Of a stretch of DNA of 64,000 nucleotides, positions 22,212 to 35,900 are shown piece after piece; the first letter of the stretch is position 1, and each line of letters begins with the position of its first letter. This DNA is from Grifola frondosa (Eukaryota > Basidiomycota > Agaricomycetes > Polyporales > Grifolaceae). The stretch is from contig LUGG01000004.1 in the NCBI GenBank assembly GCA_001683735.1, positions 62,001 to 126,000 on the forward strand, written 5' to 3'. Under the pieces are notes generated by a model that was not told the origin of the DNA, made no database searches, and saw nothing but the letters and a program-made list of their open reading frames with translations. The position numbers and the translations under genes were made by a program.

Positions 22212-24740
22212 CCATGTTCGACGTCGCATTTGATCTCCGTGTTCCTTATGTGAGTCTCCCAGCACGGCGTTCTGTCAAATCGGAGTCGATTCATGATGCT
22301 AAGAATACCTCGGCATCCCTTCATTTACAATCATAAGGCTTCGTGGTCCATTCCCCCCGCCGGAGCCATTATTCTGGGGCTTTCATGTTGCGCAGTATGC
22401 GTAACTGTGCGTATCTTTGATCTTAGTCTTTTGATATAGTTTTATACTTTTCTTAGGTCTTCTAAAACATATATCCTGTGGACCTTGTAAAGTGACCAAG
22501 GGCTTTTGAAGTACGTAGACTATAGCGTCGATGTCATTACTACCTCTAATTCGATCTTATTTACATACGATAATCCTTCAAATTCAGTCATAGTGAAGCG
22601 CACAGTCGTCGCCACACTTACTTACCAGCTACATATTGCGTAGTCCTATGTCCGTCGCCGACAGATTGGTCTGCAAATTTTCCTGCACCTCACCGCATTT
22701 CTAGGGAGGTCGATGCCTTGTCCCATAAAATCATTCCAGACGAGACATTCCAAGCCAACCCGTTTCGGACACTCCAGCACGCTCACGCGCATGTTCCAGA
22801 TGGCCGTCAGTGCGCAAATAATCCCTTGAACACCACTTCCGAGCGGTGTGCTCGAACGCAAAGCATAGTTCCCAAAATGATGATCGAGAGCAAGGTACCG
22901 AACTGCGCGTTCAATAAGTGCGTTCGCAACACAATTCATCCGATGAATACTCGTCCATACTACGGCGTGGTGCGGTGTGTGCTTCACCAGGGCGACAGTA
23001 CGCTATGCCGCGGAGACCGAGACGTGCCTCCGACGTCTGCGACCGCCCGGGCACGCCGGAACGCGTTCCGCCACCGCCTCCTGATGTTCATGATCAACAT
23101 CATGATGGACGACGTGTGCAGGGCAGGGACTGGCGTGCGCTTCGCGTGCAAGTGCCGTATGACGACATCCGGAAGGCGGCCCTCGTTCTGCTTGTCTGTG
23201 GAGCGAGGAAGCTCTCCGGGTGCTGAAACGCATGTTCCTGTCCGCACCGTTGTCCGAAGGTACAGAGCAAGTCATACACCCGTGGTCTGATCGTCAATAT
23301 TTCTCAGCCTGTCGCAAAACAAAACCGTCAGACAGAGGCGATCGATGAACTCACATGAGCAAAAGGAACAGGCTGGTACGCCATAATATATTGCTGTAAA
23401 GCGCCTATTACTGGAGCATGCGATTGACAGCGTTGGTCTTGAGACGAAACCATGAGGTTGTCCTCGTGAAGGTAACGTCAATTTCGACCACGGAGGTTCA
23501 TGTATGCACCGAGAGCCTTTAAAGCACTGGCAGGTGATCAAGACGACGAATTTTAGAAGTGACAGAAGTCGGGTACCCACGGTGGCGCTGTCGGGCCCAG
23601 CGATGTCCCCCCAACCGTCGCGGAAGTCTTCCTGTTCTCGTGGTTGGAACATCGGGGAAGACTCGCGAAAAACGCTCCACTTCCACATTCCGTGGCACGA
23701 AGATCATTGTCTTGTGGGTCGAACGGAAAGTGCCTACACGCACTGCATGTGCGACGAAAAAGGATGTCTGAACATGTTACGCCGCGTTGTTTCAGCGTTC
23801 ATATCTGAGGGAAACGCGTGGTAGCGACGGGTGATGGTAGTATTCATAGGTCGTATACGTATGCTTCCTATTAAAAGTAACAAAGTGCTGCTAATTAGAG
23901 CTTCAAAAACTCCGTGCAACTGAGCTTTCTCACCGAAGATAGTAAATTTATAACCGGCGAGTTCTACGACCGGATGGATGTCAGGGACCTCAGGCTTCAG
24001 GTCGTAGAAGTCGCCTCGGAAACCGTAACTAGTGTCATGTGAAGAATACGAAGAACATGCACGCCTGACAGTACTGGTGTGAGTTTATTTAAGGTGAAGA
24101 TGTGGCAGAATTTGGGGGTAGGTGCTTTCCAATGAAGTTGTAGCGAGAGGATCGCATGACTAGAACCACGGTAGCCATATGTGGTGCAGCAGATAGAGAC
24201 TTACGTGCGAACGACGGAGGTATCAGGAAAGCTGGGGCGATATACTGAAGATGAAGTGAGAGGCACATCGACAAGAAGAACAGGAACTGAGGAGCGCGAT
24301 GGTCAGAGGCACAGATCATCTGAGACAGAGTTCTGCTCACGTGGTCGCGTCGCGCCGGGCGCGAACGTGATGGTGATCGGCGCAGGTTCGGTCTGCTGCC
24401 GTCGGTTGGCGTGCTCACCATTGCACTCTGTCTACTCACCAACCAACATACGACCGAAACCACTTATTTAGAGCTGCACATATTAACCCCAGTTCGCGCT
24501 CAGTCGTCATCATGGATAATCCGACGGAATATCCTGTCACGAGTGGTCGAGACGAAAAATCACCCATGCGGTTCACCAAGTTTCTTAATCGGATTCATGG
24601 TAAACTTGGGAGACCATCGTCGCATCCCCGTACGTTCTTCCAAAAGCACCCATATGTCTTCTTACGGATACGCCCAACTTCCTTGTTGATGCATCCTCCG
24701 TTGTCCGCCTCGACATGTGGTACGACCGACCCTCGTCCTC
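22212..24740. other. 2.5 kb without a recognised gene
   Basis: Open frames occur on both strands, the longest a plus-strand frame of 190 codons at 22718-23290 and a minus-strand frame of 138 codons at 23272-23688. Neither shows a motif I recognise, and they conflict with each other. Intron-like signals exist. The stretch could hold a decayed or fast-evolving gene, but no product is proposed. Confidence 0.3.
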
Positions 24741-24741
24741 A

Positions 24742-24756
24742 TGTTTCCTATATAAC
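24742..24756 (+). promoter_or_regulatory. TATA-like box of the GH55 gene
   Basis: TATATAACTC lies about 55 bases upstream of the ATG of the GH55 gene, in a pyrimidine-rich context that continues to the start codon. This is a typical arrangement for a secreted-enzyme gene in this group. Confidence 0.5.
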
Positions 24757-24803
24757 TCTCTACCTGCGTTGCCTTCTTCCCACCGCCGCGTTTCTTTTCC
24801 AAC

Positions 24804-27800
24804 ATGTTTGTGACTGTACTGCGTCTTGCTCTAATCGCTCTAGCTGCCACTCCACTTGCTACTGCGCTTGGGACCTCATGCTCTAGTCCACTTGGTCCTG
24901 GGACCGCCGCACCCGGCGACCCATTCTGGTTGCAGAATATTACCCACCAGGGTACCGCGGCTTTCAACGCCAACCCATCATCTTATCAGGTCTTCCGTAA
25001 TGTCAAGGACTTCGGTGCCATGGGTGATGGTGTAACCGACGATACTGCTGCAATAAAGTGCGGTTGTTGTATCTGAATTTAAATTTACTATTTATTCAGT
25101 ATGCGTTAACAGCTCTGCAATGTCTTTCGGCAACCGATGCGGCGAAGGTACATGTGATTCGTCCACCACGACACCAGCAATTGTTTACTTTCCTTCTGGG
25201 TATGAGCGTCGCTCGTATTCACGTGGTATCAAGGATTGATGCTGATGACATCCAATAAATAGCACTTATAAGGTCACTACGCCCATCATGTGCGTGTCAT
25301 TTTATTTCTTGAAATTGACGGCAAACATCCATGTTAAATATTTATTAGCGCGTGGTACTACACACAGATCATCGGAGATGCGAGGAATCCTCCGACCCTC
25401 CTCGCAGATGCCAGCTTCACCGGAATGGCAGTTATAGGTCAGAAGGCTGCCCACTCCGCGTCGCGCATGGGTATTCACATCCGGATCTTAACGCTCCAGA
25501 TGCAGACCCGTACATCCCGAACGGCGGCGGACGCAGTGGTACGTCAACCAGAACAACTTCTTCCGCAGCGTGCGCAACTTCGTCATCGACCTCCGACAAA
25601 TGCCCGCATCCGCGTCCGCCACGGGTATCCACTGGCAAGTCTCCCAGGCGACGTCTCTCATGAACATCGTCTTCCAGATGAGCACTGCCTCCGGGAATGC
25701 CCATCAAGGTACGCCGATGATCTGCGGTAATATCTGCTTATTTGGACTCACGAATGTCGTCCCAGGAATTTGGATGGAGAATGGCAGCGGAGGATTTATG
25801 GGTGGTACGCATACATATTTCTTCCCTAAAACAAGTAGAGTGGAGTACTGACGCCGGTCTCCTGGATAGATCTTGTGATGAATGGAGGTAGGGATTTTGT
25901 TCGAAGAATCGCGATGGCTATTGAATTGGCCTCAACAGGCAAGTTTGGCATGTGGATCGGGAACCAGCAGTGAGCGGAGCTCGTTTATTCATGGGGATTG
26001 CTTCTGAGCATGACGCAATGGCAGATTCACAGTCCGCAATGTGACGGTCAATAATGCCAACACCGGCAAGTTTCCTATATGTATTCTTAATGCCCATTAT
26101 GCTGACGGATCTTCGATACAGCGGTGTACGGCCTGTGGAACTGGGGTCAGAATATCTGTGACAGACTCGTTATTCGTTTACTGACGATGTACATTAGGAT
26201 GGACTTTCCAAGGCATTACGAGTGGGTATTTCCTTATTTACCGCGATGCTCATAATCCTGAACCAATTTCCAGTCAACAATTGTCAAGTGGGCTTCGACC
26301 TGATGAGTGGCGGCACGACACAAGATACGCAGGCGAGTGTCATGCCTCCTCCGACTGTTGATCTTAACTTACCTATATCTAGACGGTCGGCGGTGAGGCG
26401 ATCATCGACGCATACGTTTCCAACACACCGATCTTCGTACGTTCCTCTGTGGCGACCACGTCGCTTGGGGCTCGCTTGTCTTGAACAACATCCATCTCAC
26501 GAACGTACCTACCGCCGTTGGTGTGGTCGGCGGGGAGACCGTGCTCGCTGGTGGGACAGTGACCATCAGCAACTGGGCACAGGGGAATGTATATTCCGGC
26601 ACCAATGCCACAGGAGAATTCGTACAGGCTAACACCCGGCGCCATCCAAGCCGCAAAGTTTGCTAGATAGCTCCGGGAGGATGTTCGGGCGCACGCACCC
26701 GCAGTGAGTTCTCAGCTATTGGTTTAGTTTTTTCCATGTGAGATACCGACAAAGAGCAGATACGCAGACTATGCCGTGAGCCAGTTTGTGAGCGTGAAGA
26801 GCCAAGGCGCGAAGGGCGACGGACACACGGACGACACGGCTGCGCTTCAGAACATATTGAACCAATTCTCCGGGTGCAAGATCATCTTCTTCGATGCGGG
26901 CACGTACTTCATCACGAGCACGCTCACGATTCCTGCGGGAACGCAGATGGTGGGAGAGGCATGGAGCGTGATCATGGGCGGCGGGTCCGCGTTCGCAGAC
27001 CAAAACAATCCGACCGTGATGGTGCGCGTCGGCCAGCCTGGTTCAGAGGGTATCGTCGAGATTACCGACATGTTGTTTGCGACGCAAGGCCCGGGTGAGC
27101 AGATCATTGAGCTGCCTTGGTGCGAGACTGATGTGTGTGTGCAAAGCTGCGGGTGCAGTTGTCGTGGAGTGGAACGTACAGTCAGACCAACAGGGGGCGC
27201 CGGTATGTGGGATACACACATCAGGTTCGTAGAATTTCTGTCATCCGCTTCATGAATACAAACTGACTGTGATCTAGGCTTGGTGGAGGTGAGAATATCT
27301 GCGAACCAGTCTGGAAGGACCAAGTGACTGATAATCTGTTTGACAGCGGCTGGAACCAACTTGGAAGTGTCAAATTGTCCCTCGGGATCAGACTCGAGCG
27401 CATGTTTCGCAGCTTTCCTTGCTCTGCATCTGACTCCTCAATCAAATGCATATCTGGAGGTACACTTAAATTTCCTTCTTGTCAGTTATCTGTTCACATG
27501 AACTCCTACCAGGGCACCTGGGTGTGGTTGGCGGATCACGATCTCGACGCTGGAGGCTCCCCTCAGCTCAGTCTGTTTAGTGGGCGGGGATACTATCCGA
27601 ATCAGCTGGGCCTGTGTGGATGATTGGAACTGGTGATTATTTTTCTCTCCCCAAATTTCACATACTGATGCATGCTGCCTCACAGCATGTAAGTGCCGCG
27701 GAAGAGGAATCAGGAACAGCTAATAATATATTAAACTAGCCGAACATCACACGCTGTATCAATATAGCCTTGTGAATGCTCAAAACCATTACATGGGTCT

Positions 27801-28283
27801 TATTCAAACCGAGACGGTGTGTCCATGTGCCTCCTGCTATGTGGTCCACCTCTCATTGAAGTATTTCTAGCCTTATTATCAACCCTCACCTGCTGCACCG
27901 GCGCCCTTCTCTCTCAACACGACTTACAACGATCCGTCGCTCTCTGGTCAAACCTCCGCGTGGGCTCTGAGTGTGCAAAACTCATCCAACATCATCGTCT
28001 TTGGTATATATTACACGGCCGTTTGCCTCGTTTGAATTAGACTTACAAAACATTCTCAGGTGCTGGACTGTACAGCTTCTTCCAGAACTACGCTCAGACG
28101 TGCCTTAACAGCTCGTCATGCCAGAGTCAAGTGCTTAATGTCGACTCTGGTTCCTCGATCAGCATCTACAGCCTTGCTACTCTCGGGGTGATGTACCAGT
28201 TGAGCGTGAATGGGCAAGGTATCATCCCGCAGAGCGCGAATAGGAACGGCTTCCAATCGACCGTCACGGCGTGGACCCACTAA
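24804..28283 (+). CDS. GH55 beta-1,3-glucanase, secreted
   Basis: Exo- or endo-acting beta-1,3-glucanase of family GH55. The start ATG at 24804 gives a signal peptide (MFVTVLRLALIALAATPLATA). The mature protein has two right-handed beta-helix modules, marked by the paired motifs GAMGDGVTDDTAAI (exon 1) and GAKGDGHTDDTAAL (near 26810). Family landmarks include YYTQIIGDARNPPT, SATGIHWQVSQATSLMN, FMGGDL-type turns, NCQVGFDLMSGG and VEWNVQSDQQGA. The C-terminal exon contains QTCLNSSSCQSQ and ends at TAA 28281-28283. The first introns are 25058-25112, 25200-25261 and 25289 to about 25349. At least two single-base frame breaks (near 25530 and 27192) interrupt conserved sequence. It faces away from the GH5 glucanase. 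Confidence 0.9.
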
Positions 28284-28659
28284 CGACGGATGTATACCTT
28301 TCCTCTTGTTCAATATCTATATGTCGCTGGGGAGGGGTCTTTATGATTTTATTTCTCAAATATAGTATTTTTTTCGTCCTTGTACAGGGAAAAGTCCTCG
28401 TGTAGTTATATACTGTATTTTGACGACCTTCATGACTTCTACTACTATGTTTATCCTACAATGGAGACACTCAGAAGTGCAGCCACTTGCGCGACAAAAA
28501 TATCACGTGGTACGTGTCAAGTGCGTGAGTGACAAACAAGACCAACGCGACGCGACGGACTTCGTAACGCTCTCTCAACACCTGCGATTAATGATCTGAC
28601 TTGGAACCCTACTGAAGCCCCTTGCTCTCATCTACTGCCATCTTAACAAGATATCTATC
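28284..28659. other. Intergenic region between GH55 and ECO1
   Basis: This should contain the GH55 3' UTR and the ECO1 promoter. No distinct element was recognised. Confidence 0.35.
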
Positions 28660-29757
28660 ATGACTCCTAAAGTAAAGCGAACATATGGCTCTCGCCTAGC
28701 GCGGCCTGTCGTGCCATCCTCTCCACCTTCAGAGCTCACCTCGCCGCCTTCCCTGAAGCGAAAGAGACCTCTCAGCGAACATACCTCCGTACAGAATACG
28801 CCTCCAGCGAAGAAACAGCATCGCGGTGCGAAGCTTACAACGAAACAGGACAGCAAAGTTCAGAAGGGCAAACAGAAGCCCAAGCAGAAGCAACTGACAC
28901 AGCTCCACTTCTCGCTCGACACCAGCGTACTTAGGACGTGCCCCCTATGCGACTTGTCTTACACGAAAGGCGCGCCAGACGACGAGAGTCTGCACAGAGC
29001 GCACTGCGCCAGAGTGCGGAGAGGGCTAGAGTGGGGTAAGGAAGAGCAGCGAGAGATGGCGAAAGGAGGCGTGGAGGAACTTTCGAGTGGTCTGAAGCTC
29101 AAAAGTGGGGACAGAGGACGAATAATCTGTTTTAGACCCGACATTGGTGGCAAGATAGGTGCCAAGGTGCGTTCATTTTAGCAATTCAGATATGTGGCGC
29201 CAATTTATGCGCATGCCTATATAGTTAACAACCCTCCTTGAGACCATCAGTCTCGCTCTGTCTTCCCCACCCTTATCCCCAATGTCCTTCAACACAGCAA
29301 GATATACCTTTTCCTATCCTCTACTAGCTCTTCTTCATCTTTGCGTGAGAAGATAGTTGGCTGCGTCGTCGCCCAACGCATATCCACTGCGATGGTTATC
29401 GCGTCCGAAGCCGACCTCACTGCGGACTCCTGTCCTTCCTCGCCGCCTCGCACCTTACTTCCAGTTGACACCTCCACCAATCTGTATGTTCATCCTGCCC
29501 CTCTTCCGACGCCGCTTGGCATACCCCGCCTCTTCGTTTCGTCATCTCACCGCCGCCTCGGAATTGCCTCCCACCTTCTTTCTGCTGCTGCATCTACTTT
29601 TATTTTAGGATGTCCACTTGACCCCGCTAAGGGAGAGGTTGCATTCACCCAGCCAACAGGTGCAGGAAAGGCGGTACTGGAAGCTTGGGGTAAAGGTGGA
29701 ATTAGAATTTACGAAGAGGAACAGGACCATGATGGTCATCATATTGTACAAGATTAA
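28660..29757 (+). CDS. ECO1: Cohesin acetyltransferase Eco1/ESCO-type
   Basis: This is the homologue of the acetyltransferase that modifies Smc3 to establish sister-chromatid cohesion in S phase. The N-terminus (MTPKVKRTYGSRLARP) is basic and Ser/Pro-rich. A PIP-like QLTQLHFSLD segment precedes a zinc finger, CPLCDLSYTKG...LHRAH. After an intron (donor at 29168, acceptor near 29250) the acetyltransferase part follows with KIYLFLSS, VGCVVAQRI, SSSHRRLGIASHLL (acetyl-CoA-binding type) and EVAFTQPTGAGKAVLE. The stop is at 29755-29757. The size, about 320 residues, suits a fungal Eco1. The exact second-exon start is uncertain. Confidence 0.88.
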
Positions 29758-29937
29758 TCAAATGCTTGGTATCTTACTTTCAGCGAGCACATGTAAGGGG
29801 AAGATCATAACAGGCTGTTGTATTCCGTACATACATAGTTGTGTACAGCGGCGGGTCGTGAAACAGTACAGTCATGTACACTTGAACCAAGAAGCCGTTG
29901 CGGCTGTGTTTTTCAACATCTTCACGCCTCTACATCT

Positions 29938-32900
29938 TCAGGCCTCTACTTGAATGGCCTGAGGAGCGGTTGTGAGGGTGCTCGAAGGAGGGATGAACAC
30001 CTATGCAGGAAATTGTCAATATGTATTGAGGAATCATATGAAATAAACTAACCCTCTGCTTGATGCTTCCATCGTTCGGAAGTCTCGTCACACCACCGCT
30101 CAGCCACGCATCCACCTCGGCGGCGGCACCACGGCCCTCGCTGTACAACAGTCAGTCGCCGTGAATCTTAGCCATAGGTGAATAATACTCACTTGATGCC
30201 CCAAACGATTAATGACTGGCCAGCCGGCAATCTCCGGCAGCGAACACGCCCTCAACGTTAGTGGAGTATTTCTGTGAACGATTTTCACGTCAGCACGCCA
30301 GGAAAAAAGACAAAGCCAAGTAAACCGACCTTGTTCGGCGTCTGGATGTTAGACCGTGCATCCTGCTTGACGCCAAGGGCCTTGATGACCTCTGACTCTG
30401 GGCCCAAGAAGCCAAGCGCGAGGAAAACGAGCTGTGCGGGGAAGAATCTCTCAGATCCGGGTACTTCCTCCATCTTCCAGCGGCCTCCGCTGTCCTTAGT
30501 CCACTCGACACGGACTAAAGGAATGTAGGAATTAGTACGTTCACCATAATGGTGGCAAACAACGTACCAGTGTTGAGACCCTGGAGCTTGCCCTCCTCAT
30601 CGACGACAAAGTCCTTGGTAGAGATGCAGTACTCGCGGGGATCTGAGAAATATTCCATGAGTTCAATGTAAAAATGAACATCTTCGCGAAGTATCTCACC
30701 ATTGCCGAAGTGAGCAGCGACTTCAGTGTGACCGTAATCCGTTCGGAAAATCCTGCAACGGAGTCAGCTTCAGCTGTTCACTGGCGAAAGTGTTTGCTCA
30801 CCTCGGCCACTGGGGCCATGGGTTGTCACGGCCTCGTGCAGCAGGCGGCTTAGGCAGCAGCTCGAAGTTAGTGACAGACTTCGCGCCATGACGCATCGCA
30901 GTGCCGATACAGTCATTTCCGGTATCGCCACCACCAATAACGATGACATCCTTGCCCTTCGCGTTGATGTAGTTGCCATTCTGCAGCTCAGAATCAAGGA
31001 GCGACTTTGTGTTCAACTGAATCACCCGAAAAGGTCAGACATTGTTATCATGTTCTTGCTGAAGTTAAACTTACTTGCAGATACTCCATGGCGAAGTGAA
31101 TACCATCAACTTCACGGTTGGGGATCTTGAGGTCCCGGGGCCATGTCGCGCCAGTGCAAATAACGACAGCGTCATTCTCTTCACGGAGGACGCTAACATC
31201 GACATCCCTGCCAACGAGCGTGTTCGGAACGAAAGTCTACGAATTCGAATCCCGCATCAGAAATGTATTAAAAAATGTCGCAATCTACTTACGACACCCT
31301 CTGCTGCCATGAGATCAATACGGCGTTGCACGATGGACTTGTCGAGCTTCATGCTAGGAGGAGCTCAGAATTCGCAACTGCGCGAGAAATGATGCAACTT
31401 ACTTCGGAATACCGTACATGAGGAGACCACCCATTCGGTCATTGCGATCATAGACCGTCACAGAGTGACCAGCCTTGTTGAGCTGATCGGCGCACGCAAG
31501 ACCTGCGGGTCCGGAGCCAACAACGACGACCTTCCTGCCTGTACGGAAGTGTGGTGGATTAGGTTTCATCCAACCCATCTCGAAGCCCTAGTGGAATGAA
31601 TGTCAGAAACGCCGAGAGCAACAACACCTTGAAGATGACAGACCTTGTCGATGATGGCGCACTCAATGCTCTTGATGCCCACCGGCTGCTCGTTGATACC
31701 AAGTACGCAGGCACCCTCGCGGTGAATTCAGGGAAGTTGTTCGTCATGAGAAGACGGTTGAGCGCATCCTGCCATTGGTTCTTGAACACCAAGTCGTTCC
31801 ACTTTGGGATGATGTTGGAGACGGGGCAACCAGTGTCGGATTGGCAGAATGGCACACCACAGTCCATGCAGCGCGCAGATTGATACTTGAGCTCGTCCTC
31901 CGTCAACCGATGAGAGATCTCCTTCCAATCCTTGACCCGCTTGCGGGGCGGACGGTACGCCTCCGTCAGACGCTTGTACTTCATAAAGCCTCGCGTCTTG
32001 TCAAGCTTGTGAAGGCGCTGCTTCGTAGTGGCGTCGTCAACTAATGAGTCCTCCATATCAGTCATGGACGGCTCGGGGCGATGGCGGGAAGTCGAGCGGC
32101 TGGCACGCGCGGAGAAGGGTTCCTTTGGCAGAAGAATATCCTCAAGACCCTCCGAAGCAAGGTCAACCTGGCTGGCAGTCCGAGATGGCACGAGATCGAT
32201 GATGTTCTGGCGCATCCTCTCCTCCTTGGCCTTCGCCGCCTGCTCTTCCAAAACGCGTTTGAAGTCGTGAGGCATGACGCGGACGAACAAGGGCAGTAAA
32301 TGATGGAAATCGTGAAGAACGCGGTCGGCAACCTCGGAACCAGTGTAGTGACGATGGTCCTCGATAAGCCCACGCAGTTCAGCGATCTCGCGAGGGTCGG
32401 TGACCTTACCGAGCTCCACCATCTCCATGTTTACCTTCGATGCGAACGTGTGAGCGGTGTCCAGGACATACGCAATACCGCCACTCATTCCAGCAGCGAA
32501 GTTGCGTCCAGTGCTTCCAAGGATGACGACGCGGCCACCAGTCATGTACTCGCAACCGTGGTCGCCAGTACCCTCCACGACAGCGTTCGCGCCGGAGTTG
32601 CGGACAGCGAAACGCTCAGCAGCAACACCACGGATGAATGCCTCACCAGAGGTGGCACCATAGAGACATACGTTTCCGATGATGATGTTCTCTTCGGCCT
32701 TGAATGTCGACTGCTTGGGGGGATAGACGATCAGGCGACCTCCCGAAAGACCCTTGCCGACATAATCGTTTGCATCTCCCTCCAGCTCGATGGTGATACC
32801 CGGCGCAAGGAACGCACCAAGGGACTGTCCAGCGGATCCGCGCATGCTGATGTGGATAGTGTCCTTCGGGAGTCCTTCCTCGCCGTACAGCTTTGAGACA

Positions 32901-35900
32901 CGGTATGACAAGGAAGTACCAAGTGCACGATCGGTGTTGGTGACATCGCACTCGACATGAACAGGAAGGCCCTTCGTGAGGGCAGGCTCGGCCTCGTCGA
33001 TGAACTTGTTGTCGAGACGGATGTACAGCTTGTGGTCTTGCGCACGGACGCGGTATGTAGCAGCGCCAGGACGCATCTGCCAGGCAGGCTTCAAGATCGC
33101 AGCCAAGTCGAGATGAGCGGTCTTCGTCGTGCGGAGCTTCTCGTCCACCTTGAGCATGTCCGCGCGACCAACCATCTCGTTGATCGTGCGGAAGCCGAGC
33201 TTCGCCATGTAGCTGCGGAGGTCTTCGGCGAGGTAGTAGAAGAAGTTGATCACCTGCTCGGGTTGGCCGGCAAATTTGGCACGAAGCTGAGGATCCTGAG
33301 TGGCGATACCGACGGGGCAAGTGTTCACTTCGACAGGCAATTAGCTTCACGCGAATCCAAACATAGGAGAACTCACAGTGGCACTTCCTCATCATAATAC
33401 AACCCATGGCGATGAGCGGCGTCGTGGCGAAACCCCACTCTTCAGCACCAAGAAGACAAGCAATAGCAATGTCGCGACCAGTACGGATCTGACCATCAGT
33501 CTGGACGGTGACACGGCCACGGAGGTCGTTGAGGACGAGAGTCTGATGAGTCTCGGCCAAGCCAAGCTCCCAGGGGAGACCAGCATACTTGATACCAGTC
33601 CAGCGAGACGCACCAGTTCCACCGTCGTGACCAGAGATCAGGATGTGGTCGGCTTTCGCTTTGGCGACACCGCTAGCGACGATACCGACGCCAACCTCGG
33701 ACACCAGCTTCACGGAGACGCGTGCCCTGGGGTTCGAGCACTTCAGATCATAGATGAGCTGCTTAAGGTCCTCAATGGAGTAGATATCTGTGGGGAGGGG
33801 GAGAGATCAGACCAACACCAGCAGTCGAGTGTCGAGTGCGCGCGATGGAGGTCGACACCTTGTGACCGGGAAGCTCACCACCCTCGCCAGGCTTGGACCC
33901 TGCGCCATCTTGATCTGGAGCTCGTCCGCGTCAGCGAGGTAGTTTGACGTGACGCCGAACCGACCAGAGGCGACTTGCTTGATGGCAGACCGCATAGAGT
34001 CACCGTTCGGGAGGAGCTGCGAACGCTCAGCGTCTTCACCACCCTCGCCGGTATTCGACTTGCCGCCGAGACGGTTCATGGCGACAGCGAGCGTAGAGTG
34101 CGCCTCCATCGAGATCGAACCGTACGACATAGCGCCAGTGACGAACCGCCGCACGATCTCGTTCCAAGGTTCAACCTGCTCGACCGGGATGGGGTCACAT
34201 TCTCGAAGCGGAAGTCGAGGAGACCACGAAGCTGGATGGCCTTCGTCTGATCGTTGGCGTTCTTCGCATACGCGTCATATGCTCCCTGGTTCTTCTCACG
34301 AACAGCATCCTGCAGGTTGGCAATGCCAGTGGGGTCATTGATATGTGCCTCTCCGCCGGAGCGCCAGTGATACTCTCCAGACTCGGGCATGCCAGGAGGA
34401 AGGACCGTCTCGCGTGACGGCCAGCCGCGCTCGTGCATCTCGAACGCATCCATGGCGAGGAGATCGAAAGTAGCACCTTGCACGCGACTCGCAGTTCCAA
34501 TGAAGCACGTTTCGATAATCTCGGTGTGAAGACCAAGAGCTTCAAAGATCTGGGCACCCTTGTATGACTGAAGGGTGGAGATACCCATCTTCGACATGAC
34601 CTTCAAGATACCGCCGTCAACGGAATGACGGTAATTGCTCATCAGATCGTCGAGAGTCTTCTCATCCTTGACCCTGTGCGATGGATTATCAGCGAACAAT
34701 CTTCAAATTCAAATTCAGATCCAAAATCACTCACAATCCCTCCCGAGTAACCTTGTGAATGCACTCCATTGCGAGCCATGGGCAGATAGCGTCCGCACCA
34801 TATCCGAGCAAAACACGAGATGATGCACCTCACGCGCCTCTCCCGTCTCGATCATGAGCGCGACCTTGGCACGCTTCTTCTGGGAGACCAAGTGGTGATG
34901 GACACCACCGCATGCGATCAAGGCAGACAGAGGGCGGGTAGGACCTGTCTCACGGTCAGAGAGGATGATAACCTTGATCCCATCGTCGATCGCCTGCGTC
35001 GCCTCGCTGCAGACGCGCTCGAGTGCGAGCCTGTACCGGGGAGACCGTGCTCCTTCGGGAAGGTAATGTCGATCGTGCGCGAGCCCCACGTGCCGTACGC
35101 AAGTTTGAGGTTCTTCATCGCGTTCATCTCCTCCATGGTGAGAATGGGCGAAGGGAGGAGGATACGATGACACTGCTGCGGGTTCATCTCGAGCAGATTG
35201 CCTTCCGGGCCGACGTAAGCCTCGAGTGACATGACGATGTTCTCTCGGATGGGGTCGATGGGGGATTCGTGACCTGCGCGAAGAGCTGACGGAAGTAATC
35301 GTAAATAAGGCGCGGCTGGGTGGACATGCACGCCAGCGGAGCGTCGTTGCCCATGGATCCGAGAGCCTCCTTCCCGTCTCTGACCATAGGTAGGATGAGC
35401 AAGCTGAGCTGCTCGACGGTATAGCCAAAAGCGAGAAGCTTCGGGTCGGTGCTGAGGGTATAGTGGTCGATGGAAGGTGCGACAGAGGCGGAGCGCATTA
35501 CACGTTTAACGATGTTCGGAACGTGGAGCATGTTGGTCTCGATCCATGACGCAAAGTTCTGCTTGCGCGCAGTGTTGCGCTTGAGCTCTTGTCATCAACG
35601 ATGCGACCCTCCTCGGTGTCCACAAGTAACATACGCCCCGGCTTGAGGCGACCTTTCTGGATGACTTTCTCGGCGGGATGTAGACCGCGCCGACTTCGGA
35701 AGCGCATACAATGATATCTTCATTAGTGACGACATACCGGCACGGTCTGAGACCGTTCCGGTCGAGATTGGCACCGCAGAAACGACCGTCGCTGAACGCG
35801 AAAAGCGCCGGACCGTCCCAGGGTTCTTGCACGCAGGCAGCCCAATTGTAGAAAGCCTTCTTCTCCGGATCCATGATGTCATTGCCTTGCCAGGCTTCAG

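Noticed and set aside
33321..33390. Suspected frame break in glutamate synthase before [12 protein letters not shown]
   Set aside because: A standard GT-AG intron joins CACT to TGAAC and keeps the frame (CHLNTCPVG).
31596..33947. Long plus-strand frames opposite glutamate synthase
   Set aside because: The minus strand carries the conserved protein. The plus frames are antisense shadows in GC-rich codons.
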